Part shown: piece after piece, positions 39,801-50,338 of the stretch
Layout: every line of letters begins with the position of its first letter
How positions within the stretch are numbered: position 1 is the stretch's first letter
Assembly: GCA_963978545.1 (NCBI GenBank)
Contig: OZ021727.1
Span: forward strand, 49,203,385 to 49,267,384
Length of the DNA stretch: 64,000 bases
From: Linyphia triangularis
Lineage: Eukaryota; Arthropoda; Arachnida; Araneae; Linyphiidae
Direction of reading: 5' to 3'
Position numbers and translations under genes: made by a program
Notes under the pieces: generated by a model
What the model saw: only the letters and a program-made list of their open reading frames with translations
The model's database searches: none
What the model was told of the DNA's origin: nothing

Positions 39801-40845
39801 CTGGAGAAATGCAATTTCCAAAAGTGGAGTGGAGAAAAGGAATAAAACTCGGAGAACATTTGTTGATATGGGTGGAACGAGGGGGATTAGAATAAAAACG
39901 AGATGGAGAAGCGAGTTCACGCAAAAGAGAATTTACTTGGACGGGTTCACAGGCGTGGAATTACTTTGAGTTTTACTACTGCACAAAGGTTTTTTTTTTT
40001 GGAGAGAATTCCTTAAAATACAAAATTATGTTATCGTGCTGGGTTTGGGGTCTGCATGAACAAATATGTCAAGATGAGCATTGAATATGCGATATTGAGC
40101 AGAATATAGAATACTTCATGGTTTTAGAAAGATCTTAATCAAGTGATATTTATTTGTTACTTTAATTTATTAACTTTATATTCTGTCCGAAATCTCTTAT
40201 GTGGGAATTCTACTTAAAGTTTCAGTGTTGTTTCATTATAATCCATTAAAGTTTCATCAACTTTTTTATACCTCAGTTTAGAAAGAAAATCTTTCAAATA
40301 AAAATGTGCTTTTCCTATTAAGTATTTTAATAGACAATATAAACAATTAATATGAAGGATTTATATCATAATAAAGAATATTTGGTTTAGACCTTTTCAT
40401 GATATAATTAACATTCATTCATATACTTGCTATTTAATTATTTTTGATATTTGCTCTGTGGAAATTAAAAGTTTCATTACATAATCTTTCAGTTCAGCCA
40501 CCCAAGAGCAAAACTTGTTCAGCCAGGTGTCCAATATAGGCCGAAAAATCTAAAAGTTCAACAATACCATACACTACTAATTTTCAAACCACTTAAACTT
40601 GTATTTCTAATGCTATAATTGTAATAAAACAATAAGTTACTAAAAAGCTATAATTACCATTGAATGCAGAACAAAATAGCAAAATAGGTACATATACATT
40701 TTACGAAATATTGCAATTTTGTATAATTATTTACAAAATCTTGATCATAGCAACGTAATACTTTCTTTCATTTTAAAAATTCAGTTTTTTAAAGGCTAAT
40801 AAGGGGGGGGGGGGGCTAATAAGATGAAAAGGCTGAAGAAATGTA
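36891..40845. other. Mostly A+T-rich non-coding DNA, with a CpG-containing strip
   Basis: 39540-39970 is GC-richer, with CpG words such as 'ctgccggcggggc' and 'gccgcacgagtacggccgag' and a palindromic 'gcaagtcacgtgat'. Two overlapping open frames of 74-78 codons there have no motif I recognise. The strip might be regulatory. The rest holds nothing identifiable. A run of 14 G flanked by 'ggctaataag' lies near 40803-40816. Confidence 0.4.
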
Positions 40846-41574
40846 TTAAGGGGGTCCAGTACCGAAATTTCTTAAAAAATACAATTTTTTTTTTCTGAAT
40901 TTAAAAAATAGTTCATACATTCCTGAAGAGAATGATGTTTTTATCTTATTCCTCCGGTGATTAGAAAGCCACAAAATTACCTGTGATTTAAACATCACTA
41001 ATGGGCGTAACACCTTTAAGCGTCTGCTTAAAGTGCGTTTTTCGAGCACTAGTGTTTTTCACGGATGTTGCATATTCAAATCGATATATCTCCAGAACCA
41101 TTAACAATTAGCTATTCAAATTTTTGGAGAATTTAATTTATATAGTTTTAAATATTTTGTCTCCACAGAATTTTATTTTTTTTATTCTGTTTTAAAATAT
41201 AACATTTAGCGTAAAAGATACCATTAAAAAAAAAGCAAAAATTTCAATATTTTAACTTTGATAATTTTTTTAATTTTTTTTAAATCACCTATCAAAATTC
41301 TGTGAAGACAAAATTTTTTTTATATAATTATGTATTACAGAAAGCTTTCACTTTGAAAAAAAATTTATTTTTTCTTGACTTATATCAAAATACGCAAACA
41401 TCAATTATTATGGATTTTTCTTGGTTTTTTAATTTTTTTTAAATAACTAAACACAATATTTAAAAAAACATTTTCTCAAAGATATATAAATAGTATCTCA
41501 TACATAAAATAAATTTTTGACATAAAAATGTACATAAATAAAGTTTTTTTATTTTCGGTACCGGACCCCCTTAA
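40846..41574. mobile_element. Palindromic TTAA-flanked element (piggyBac/Kolobok-type target duplication)
   Basis: The ends 'gggggtccagtaccgaaa' (from 40850) and the reverse complement 'gggggtccggtaccgaaa' (to 41570) match at 17 of 18 positions. Each is immediately preceded or followed by TTAA (40846-40849 and 41571-41574), which fits a TTAA target duplication. Inner sequences also pair: 'tttgtctccacagaatttta' near 41156 with 'aaaattctgtgaagacaaaa' near 41295. The 721-bp element is thus a fold-back without coding capacity. TTAA duplications are made by piggyBac and Kolobok transposases; which one cannot be told from the ends alone. Confidence 0.85.
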
Positions 41575-42828
41575 ATAAAGCAGCAAAACTCAGTAAATCC
41601 TCAAATTTTTGGTGAAAAGTTACGCAAAAGCTCTTGCAGATTTAATTTTGAAATTAAATTAAGAACACACTTTCGTTTTAGAAGTATCATGTTTGACGCT
41701 GTCAGATTATTAAATATGCTCTATGGAAATTCATTTCAATTTTCATAAGTAAATTTGGATGGTGCGTCTGCGCGATTAATTTTTTTGTCGGATATAGCCT
41801 GGAAGGAACAATTTATAAAAATATTTATTGAATATAGTGTATTACAATACATTATTTAAAAAAAGAACTTTTCTAAAACTTTCAACAATTGTATTTTTAA
41901 TAACCTGCCTACTTCTTATTCGGGATTATTTTTAATGAACTAATGGATCCCGAGCCAACACCGTCACTGCCTTTAATTATATATCTACAGAGGTATTAGA
42001 TATAACTGTGTCATATTAACAGTTAAGAAGACTGCGTAGGATGTAACTGCCTGATCAAATGTATCAAGTCCTTACACTGACTACACAACCTTGAAGTAGT
42101 ACTAAAATAGCTTGTTTCGTTCCGTCAAGATATTAGTAGAGTTAAACGGGGTGACTTTGTGGCATTTTTTTCACTACCCGTTCATATGTGAAGAGTAAAT
42201 TTAATATTTTCTGTACGGGAGAGGGTTTTTGGAGTGACCCTTAAAAGTAATGGTTTTCCACTTATAATCTTATTGTTGAACTTGTTTTTGGTTTCTAAAC
42301 ATTGTAAAAATATTTTGTCGGTTTCTAATACCGAAAGAATTTTGCAGTTTTCATTTAGTTAATTGGGATAAGGATGGCATCAAAAACCTAAGAACACACA
42401 TACAACAAGAAAAACAAACTCTTCATAATATAATAAAAAGACGGGAAAACAATAGTGGCACTGCGTCACCTCTTAAAGTATCATTTTCTTTTTACTATTT
42501 ACACAGTGACTCAACGACTAACTAATGTATAAAAATGTAGATTTATATGCATCTTTTTAATAATATAGCAATGAAAATAAAACTTATTTTTTAACCATGT
42601 AATGCCGTTAAATGAGTGACTTTGTGATTTTATAAATTTCGGTTGTCAAAAAGTATGAAAAATAAATTTTAGATATAGCTTTTAAGTTTCACATAGAGGT
42701 AGCCGGTTATTTCTGCAATCAAGAGCTTCTTGCAAGGTTTGATTTGCATAATTTTTGCTGGGAAGGTTTCCAAAATACTTAAAACAAATATTTAAAGCTA
42801 ATGAAAAATAATATTTTTCTAATCTGAA
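41575..42828. other. A+T-rich non-coding DNA
   Basis: Nothing firm was found. The phrase 'gtgactttgtg' occurs at about 42150 and 42615 in the same orientation, hinting at a diverged duplicated repeat. Confidence 0.4.
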
Positions 42829-43236
42829 CTGGGGGTGTGGAACATCTTACAACTTTCTATTACACTATAATACTCAATGGACTAGTGTTATTTACAGTTT
42901 TTATATTTTCATCATTTATTTAAAAAGGAACGGTCAGTTTGGTGATATTTTTAGCAATATTTCTTATATAGGTCTTTTAAAATAAAATCAAGAAAGAAAG
43001 AAGAAGAAGGGAAAAATAAAAACAGAAAAAAAAAAAAAAAAAACATTACCAAATCGGCGAATTTGGTGACATACTTTTTTGATAATTATCTTACATTACC
43101 CTTTCTTGCGAGGGAAATAGAGGAAAAAACGGTCGTCTATGAGCAATGCTCAAGGGAAGAGAACTCTGTATTAAGGACATTTGTTTTTCAACCTTTATTT
43201 TTCGGGGATTTTGGAGGTGGGGATGTGTATAATACC

Positions 43237-45203
43237 GGGACCGCCGCGAAACTAAGATACTCTCTACTCTGTATAGGGCCCGGTACTAAGTTTGATGACG
43301 TCACGCCAAGCGATGGATCAAAACACGAAGGCCGTCTACCGTAGTCCGTAATCCACAGATGTAATGAAACATCTCTGGTAATTTTTAATAAAATATTATG
43401 TAGTGAGTTATTAAATGTTTTCATACGTTAAGTTGTTTAATTGTAGAATATTCAGATACAGCATTTAATTTCATGAAGTATAAACACCGAGAGTGGGATT
43501 TAAATTAAAACACTGCGGCAAATTCTTGAAATTATAACTAGATTTTTTCAATATTACTAATATTCCTTTTATAGTAGATTATTCGGGTTGAAAATTCTCT
43601 GAAATATATTCATATACTAATATATTTTAAATAATTTCAATACCATAACAAGCAATACATTAAAACAGTATGTATTTAAAAGAATAAACATTACAAAAAT
43701 ACAAACACTAAATTATTATACAAAAATTGTATTTCAACTTTGAATATAATAGGAATTTAAAAATTGTAAAGTGCTAGTACCTAATATTCTGATTAAAATT
43801 TCCTCTTTAAGCAATGTATTTCCTCAAGAAGAACGTGATAAATTATTTCAAATAGGTATTTTCATTTTTAAACAAATAAATTGGTTATGGCTTATACACA
43901 ATGACGGTAAGGAGGATGGGACATACAGCTTAAAGTTGATTCCGAACCACAATGAACATACATGCCTTATCCGTGATTCGCACCTGGCACCTTTGGCATA
44001 CATGGCCAGATAGCTAACCACAGTCATCAGATGGGAAAACAAATAAGACTTCGTTGATTTGAAAATAAGTGTCAAAATGAAATCATAAAAATTATTTCCT
44101 AGGAATATGTTTTTTATATATTTACAAATAAATGTCAATAAAAAAATTATAAAAATATCTTTTTAGCATTCATAAAATTGATAGTTAAAAAAAAAACATT
44201 ATTAATCAATGCAACTAACTACTGAAATAAAAAGTAGTGAAGTACATCTTTTATTTTTCAGAAGAGAGCGACTTGAGAACATTATTATATACATTTTTAA
44301 CTATGAACCATCATTATTAGCATTACATTTCAAGAGCCATTTTAATTCGTGATTATTTTTTTCTGCTCAAAAATAAATAAATAAATAAATAAATAAAAAA
44401 TACAGTCTATGGGAAATATTCTGTCGAATACTTATTGGCACTTTTTGAATGATCAGGCAATAAAAAATAATGCGGTATTCTTGAACACACAACAACCAGT
44501 CTTTTTTTGCAATGTTTACATTTTCTTTTTGATTTTATCGTTTATTCTTCTAACTGGTTTATTCTTCCATCGGTATCATATATTCTTGTTACATTCCTTG
44601 GTACTAAGAAAATAAACATCATCAGGATTTGTTTACGAGTATAGCCATTAAAATATAATTTCAACTTAAATCAAGTGATAAATAGAAAGATTACTTTCTA
44701 GCTATTTTTAATGATATTAAAAAATCAGCAAATGTTTGTATGATAGTTGTTTCAGTAGGAAACAATCTTCATCATCATCAGTTTTACAAAATTATATTTT
44801 CAAAAGAATATTTAAAATAGAATTATGAAATAAAACTTTTTTTAATTTCTATGAGAGATTGTTTGAGTTACGATAGGATTAAGCCTAACTTAGAATACTA
44901 AAAGTTTGAAATTAATACATTAATAACATGATACAACATACCTGTAAAGTTTTCAAACATGAAAGTCACTCCTTTATAGAATTATAATTTCCACATTTCA
45001 GCTTGTTAATTAAGTAAAAAAAAAAAAAAAGGGTAAAAAGAAACATTTTAGCTATCGATAAATTTCAATACCGTATGTATAATCCAGTTCGTAGAATAGT
45101 TTGTTTACATTTTCATTCATCGCTTAGCGTCGAATAAGATAAGAGCGCCATCTGGTTGTACCAGGCCTGATATAAATATGTTTCTACATTTCGCGGCGGT
45201 CCC
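43237..45203. mobile_element. About 2-kb insertion with CpG-rich inverted ends
   Basis: GGGACCGCCGCGAAA at 43237-43251 is a perfect inverted match of 45189-45203. Weaker inverted similarity runs about 100 bp inward ('ggcccggtac.aa' with 'ttgtaccaggcc', 'aagcgatg' with 'catcgctt') and a few bases outward ('tataatacc' with 'gataatacc'). It lies exactly where the arm of fold-back cluster 1 breaks off and resumes ('ggaggt' on both sides). The interior is A+T-rich, contains a SINE at 43880-44036, and has no recognised protein. The target duplication is uncertain. Confidence 0.6.
43870..44046 (-). mobile_element. tRNA-derived SINE, second family, with target duplication
   Basis: On the minus strand an A-box-like 'tgtggttagctat' and a B-box-like 'ggtgcgaatcacgg' are followed by a body reading 'gcatgtatgttcattgtggt', 'cttaccgtcattgtgtat' and 'aagccataaccaattt'. 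The 10-bp words 'aaacaaataa' at 43870-43879 and 44037-44046 are identical and bracket it, as expected of a retroposed SINE. Its body differs from the SINE at 11.1 and 51.4 kb, so this is a separate family. The promoter boxes are diverged and the copy is probably inactive. Confidence 0.75.
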
Positions 45204-45556
45204 GATAATACCTTAGGAGGTATTAATTCAGAGATTTCATTCAAAGTTGTTAGAGCTGTATTTACCAATGATTGAAAAACAGGATTTTTTTAATGGCAGC
45301 TCTTATGTGCGCTTACAATTTTGATGAAATTAATGGTAGGTCCCCTGCCCCTCACAAACGCCGACACCAAATTTAAATATCATCGGTCAGTTCATTCGGG
45401 AGATATGTTGACTACGTACGCAGAGACAGACATTTTTCCAGGACCACTTTTTTGAAATCAAGATGTGCCAAACGTGGAGAAATAAATAATAATAAAAAAA
45501 AAAAAATTTTTTTTGACTGAAAACACTACTTTCATTAACATATAGGTACTGCGAAG

Positions 45557-45560
<4 letters not shown>

Positions 45561-45621
<61 letters not shown>
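45561..45621. repeat. Uninterrupted run of 61 A
   Basis: The longest homopolymer in the window lies in the centre of fold-back cluster 1. Its reverse strand yields poly-Phe open frames that are not genes. The length may be affected by assembly error. Confidence 0.9.
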
Positions 45622-45622
<1 letters not shown>

Positions 45623-46054
45623 GAGAAAGAATAGCGGAACCAAGCCACTTTTCTGAATCTAATTTGTTTATTGTTACGACATACCTCGCATCAAACAAAT
45701 GAAAATGTACATGGTTTCACAACTTTTTTAATATAATAATAACAAAAACTTCAAAAAATAATTCGGTGATCCAGACGAGGTTATACGAGCTTTTAAAACA
45801 ACAGTACAATTAATCACACACACAAAAAAAATCTGAGAGTCACATTGAAGATTTTCATGGTGACCATTTTGAACACTGTTAGAAGGCGATCGTTTGTTTT
45901 CTTACAGATAAAGAAGGCATTATTTACTTTGCAGTATTTGTTAATATTTTGATAATTTACTATATAGTTTGTACAGATATTTTGATTTTTACTTTCAATT
46001 ACCCATATGTATACAAAGGGCAGGATAGCATATAATAGCTAAGTGTAGCATTCG

Positions 46055-46057
<3 letters not shown>

Positions 46058-46091
<34 letters not shown>

Positions 46092-46400
46092 GCATTTTTT
46101 TATTTCTTCACGTTTTGGATCATCCTGATTTCAAAAAAGTAATACAGAAAAAAATTTAATGTGTTTGTGTGTCTGTGGTTAGCTTAACTCTCGAATAAAT
46201 TGACCTACGATATTCAAATTTGGCGTGGGGGTTTTTAGTTGCCATGGAACCTACCACTGAGGTTTTCGTCAAAATGTGTAAAAGGTTGCTACCATTGAAA
46301 AAATCATGTTTTTCAATTATTGCAAAAAAAAACCCGGCTCTATCGATTTTGATCAAAATCGCTGTGGTGATGCTTCATAAGGTGTTCTAAACATCCCACT
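46058..46400 (-). repeat. Fold-back arm segment following a run of 32 A
   Basis: After A32 (46058-46089) the sequence is the inverted equivalent of 45240-45490. Shared words are 'cacgttttgga', 'gatttcaaaaaagt', 'gtgtctgtggttagc', 'aaattga', 'cgtcaaaatg' and 'ttgatcaaaat'. The direct equivalent is 58050-58330. This segment is one half of the inner stem of the cluster. Confidence 0.7.
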
Positions 46401-47310
46401 GTGATGGTGAGGTTATACCATCACAATTTGTATAAGTATTGGAGGGTGGAGACGACTTACCCTAGATGTAAGGACAATTTTTATTAGTGGAGACTGGACT
46501 TGCTGGCCCGGGTTGACCCAATAGTTGGCAGGACCAAGTTAAGAGGTCGGGGGTGAATTTTCATCCTGGTGTTGATTGGGCAAAGGCAAATATGAGGTGA
46601 TCTCTTGGGGGATCAAGTCCAATTGGATGCCAGGGAAAAGAGGAATCATCCTTGTTCAACGTAAAAAGGTCTGCAAGCGATCAGAAGCCACCTTTTACAC
46701 ACTTTTCAATTTTCATAAGAATGCTGTGATCAGCGAGACGGCTGCAGCTAACTTTGCACGGGCGAAAGGATAGAAAGATGGACGTGGCATAGAAGTGAGC
46801 TTACGGAAAAGTCCCCTTGAGATACCAAGCCTATCTGGCCAGATGATCCACTCATCAGCCCTCGACCTACAGGAACCCATCACACCTCGAATGACCGAAC
46901 CCAAAAGCCCTTGACAGAAAGAAAATAGCAGCCCTTGATCAATAGAATCCACCTGGAGCTCTCGACTGATAGAACCCAACCAGCAGTGTAAAAACTCCTA
47001 CCCGGCCTCGATCCCACAAGCCTACCTGTCCAGAGAATCCATCCCGGAGCCCTTGACCGTAAAGTCCAGCACACAAACGCTACCCTCACTGACGCCAACC
47101 TGAGTCTAGCCCATTCCAGGTCGTAAGTTGAACTATCTTCTCTCCCTATTAATTAAAACCCTGCACTTCCACTAAATTATTAATGCACAGAGAAATCTAA
47201 CTTGCTAATAAATTATTGTTTTAAGTGATTGAAGTAAATAAGTACTACTGTCTTTTTCCTGTTAATGATTCTTTTCCTTGTCTTCCAGACTCAATGCAAA
47301 CGAACCTTTT
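46400..47310. other. GC-richer block with a degenerate ~24-bp repeat
   Basis: Composition is clearly richer in G+C than its surroundings. Between 46810 and 47065 the word 'c(c/t)(c/t)t(t/c)ga' recurs at about 46817, 46862, 46887, 46911, 46935, 46962, 47008 and 47053. The spacings are close to 24 bp or twice that, and 'aaccca/aatcca' usually follows. A 65-codon open frame (46576-46773) has no known motif. The block interrupts the right side of fold-back cluster 1 and is probably another inserted repeat. Confidence 0.45.
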
Positions 47311-47319
47311 TCGATCACA

Positions 47320-47910
47320 GAGTTACCATGATTTTTGTTAAATATAAGTTATTGTGGAACAACTTTCACAGTTTATGTAGTGAGCTAACCACGACACCCA
47401 CCTCCGAAACCCCGTAAAAATGCTTTAATGGCTTACGGAGTTAAAAGCAAAAGCCTTTGACAGAGTTCTCTTTCTTTGAACACACCTCATCAATGATCGT
47501 TTTTTCTTCTCTCCTCAGTTTCTGTTATAAGAAAAGGATAATATAAGAAATATACACAAGTTTATCGTCAAAATCATCCATTTGGTTAAGTTTTTTTTAA
47601 AAAAAAAGACCCATACAAGAATTATCGCAAAAAATATCGCCAAACAGGTCATTTTTCTAAACGAATGATGAAAATATAAAAACGGTAAATGACACGAAAT
47701 TGACATCAGTATCATAGTGTAAATGAAAGTTGTGCGATGTTCCACATCCCTAGTTTTTGTAGTGTTTCGATTCAACTCGCAGGAAGGGATGAATCGGAAC
47801 ACTCTTTACAATTTATGCCTATTCTTATTCAAACATTTATAGGGAGATGAAAAAAAAAAAAAAAAAAAAAAAGTGAGATAATGCATTGGGGTGAATAGGA
47901 ACACAAGATT

Positions 47911-47969
<59 letters not shown>

Positions 47970-48060
47970 CAGACAAATAATTTTTTTGTCAAAATAATTG
48001 TCAAAACAACTCATATGTTTGAAAGTATGTTATTTCTTCTCTTAACCTAATACAAAATAA
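47320..48060 (-). repeat. Outer arm of fold-back cluster 1, inverted copy of 56680-57310
   Basis: Read on the minus strand it matches 56680-57310 through 'ttaggttaagagaagaa', 'ttgttttgaca', 'ttatttgtctgtcata', 'ttcctattcaccccaatgc', 'tgtttgaataagaatag', 'cctattcatcccttcctgcg' type phrases and 'gatgtggaacatcgcac'. At the equivalent site this copy carries (TA)n at 47914-47967 while the other carries an AAAG-type tract, so the two microsatellites arose independently. Confidence 0.8.
47914..47967. repeat. (TA)27 microsatellite
   Basis: Perfect dinucleotide run inside the fold-back arm; it gives a Tyr/Ile alternating open frame that is not a gene. Confidence 0.95.
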
Positions 48061-48341
48061 GATAATCCGAATAGTCTTGGAATTAATAATATTTTTTAAC
48101 GTATTTGATGTTTTCTTGCTATAGGACCGTAACTTCCTAAAAACCTTCCAATCTTGAGGAAGGAAAAAGCATCTTCATCTGTTTCAGAAAATCTCATCTT
48201 TCCTGAGTGCTTTTTGTAAAACGCTCCTTACATAACCATAATTCTGTGGGTGTCAAACTTTACACCAATTGAGTCTGCATATGAATTGAGTGTTTCTATA
48301 TATCTTAGAGAAACGAAGTCATCTGGAGACAAATCTTCAGG

Positions 48342-48548
48342 TACACTGTTAAAAAAAATTGTCCACCATGCACCAAAATTTGGTTCCCATTTAGCTGCCA
48401 CCAACATTTGGTGCTTAGTTTCGCGATTTAATGGTGCTTACGGTCCGAGGTTGCACCATTAAATCGTGAAACTAAGCACCAAATGTTGGTGGCAGCTAAA
48501 TGGGAACCAATTTTTGGTGCAAGGTTGAACACAATTTTTAACAGTGTA
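48342..48548. mobile_element. Near-perfect 207-bp palindromic MITE
   Basis: Two 96-bp arms (48342-48437 and 48453-48548) are separated by a 15-bp loop (48438-48452). They pair almost completely, with a few indels near the outer ends. The tips read TACACTGTTAAAAA and TTTTTAACAGTGTA, and a TA is present at each outer edge, compatible with a TA target duplication (Tc1/mariner-type) or with TA as part of the ends. It has no coding capacity. A transcript would form a long hairpin. Confidence 0.88.
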
Positions 48549-49119
48549 GTACAAATGTGTTTTTCTTGATCGACGTAACTAGGCAGCTCTTGTGATATTG
48601 ATTTTAGCCTGAACTCTTGATCACTATCTTAAAGTAAGTTACAAGACGCTTTTCTAGTAGATGAATCTTATGTGGAACATAATGTTTTCAAAAACCTTTT
48701 TAATAGCCATTTTTTTTTGTGTTCCGATTCACCTGTAGTTTTATAAACAGGTTAATTAAAGTATGGAATGCTATTGTGGATGTTTATACTTATATAAAAA
48801 TATATAAGTTAACTATAACAGGTACATGGTAGTACTTACGGGACAAGTTTTGGAGAGTTTAAAATTCACTGGATTAGTACTCTGCTCCATAATTAAAAAA
48901 AAAAAAAAATGGACCTAGTTGCCAGCCCCACAAAATATATGTTCCGGGATTTCAAACACGTTTTCTAGTTAAAAATAAATACAAAATTACTAAAACTACA
49001 CTCTTTAATTTAGATGAGTAATTTCTTTGTAATTTCATGAAGTTTCGGTCTGATTCACTTCGCTATTCCTATCACCCCGTTTTAAGGTACTGATAGCTAA
49101 CAGTCACGCCGCGAGGTAT
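48549..49119. other. A+T-rich non-coding DNA between two elements
   Basis: No feature was recognised apart from short A runs. Confidence 0.5.
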
Positions 49120-50338
49120 TTAGACAATAGGGCGTATCGAAAAAAACTTTTACGGAAAATTCAAAATTTCAAGTTGATAAAAAGTTGTCACTATGCTTAC
49201 ATGTTTACCAAAATTTTTTTAGTTCAATCGAAAAATATTTTGGTCTCCCGGAATGGACCTGAAGTTTGAGGTTTTTTGACAAAAACAAAGATTTTTAATT
49301 TTTAAAAAATAAATAAATAGAAAGCAAATTTTTATTTTCAAGAATAAAAATGTCGAGTTTATAATACTAATTAACAGTAATAAAAAATTATATCTGATAT
49401 TTAATAATTAGGTCTCCCTGAATCTACATGAAAAACTTAACTTTTTTACAAAATACGGATATTTTTCAATTTTCAAACCATTCTTTTTGTTAATTTCAAT
49501 TATTTTATTCATAGTCTAGGTATCATTTGAAGTACATCATTTTGAAATATCGGGAATATCATTTTATGAAATGGCTCTTACTAAACTCAAGTATTAATTC
49601 ATATCATTTCTGCACGACTCAACGTTGGTTGAAGTCTCCAACCAACAAAGACTCTAGGTTTGAGACATGAAGGTAACGTTATCGAAAATGATTCAATGTC
49701 ACAGTTTTCGAATGATGAAAGTGTACATGATAGTAAAATGCTTCTACCATGGGAATTATTATAAAGTTGAATTATTTCAGTGAAATAAAAACTACCAGAA
49801 AATCTACTCTCTTTTTCTAGAGATTGTGACTGTAGAGTAGGGTGGATCGAAAAAAAAAAATTCAGAATTTCAAATCCGACCTAATGGGAAAAGATGTTCT
49901 ATGGTATATAGATACATGGAAAAATAATTAAAAAAAATTAAATTTTAAGTTCAGTACTGCCACAAGGAGGATGAAGTTTAGGTATTTGAGCTTTTTTATA
50001 GCAAAAAGTCAAAGTCAATTGAATTTTTTTTTTAAGAATTTCAAAACCTATCTGTACGGAAAAGATGTTCTGAGGTACATTAATTAAGGGAAAAATAAAA
50101 TAAAAATAATAAATTTTATGTTAAGCTCTTTGCAAGGGTGATGAAGTTTTGGTATTTAAGCTTTATAATGGTAAAATGTCAAAGTGATTTTTGCTTAAGT
50201 GAAACAGGCCTTTAGTACTTTTAAATGTTTATTGGAATGAGAGGACAAATACTAAATGGTTATAGAAAAAAAAAAGTTTTAGGAACATATTACAGCTTCT
50301 TAAGAATTAAATCAAGAAAAATCAAAATTTTTTCGGAA

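Larger units (their letters stand above)
42829..48060. mobile_element. Large fold-back element cluster 1 (with insertions)
   Basis: Plus-oriented arm segments (42829-43227 and 45228-45550) are mirrored by minus-oriented segments (46058-46400 and 47320-48060). The same arm sequence recurs as cluster 2 at 56680-58600. Diagnostic words are 'gggtgtggaacat', 'tttttatattttcatcat', 'ttttcggggattttggaggt', 'ggcagct', 'gacagacattttt' and 'cacttttttgaaatca'. The left arm is interrupted by a 2-kb insertion, the centre by long A runs, and the right side by a GC-richer block. No transposase was recognised in it. Boundaries are approximate. Confidence 0.65.

Noticed and set aside
42130..42660. TIR pair suggested by 'gtgactttgtg' at two sites
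   Set aside because: Both copies are in the same orientation and no inverted partner was found.
45387..45698. Poly-phenylalanine open frames on the minus strand
   Set aside because: They are the reverse translation of a run of 61 A.
47829..48014. Tyr/Ile-alternating open frame
   Set aside because: It is the translation of (TA)27.
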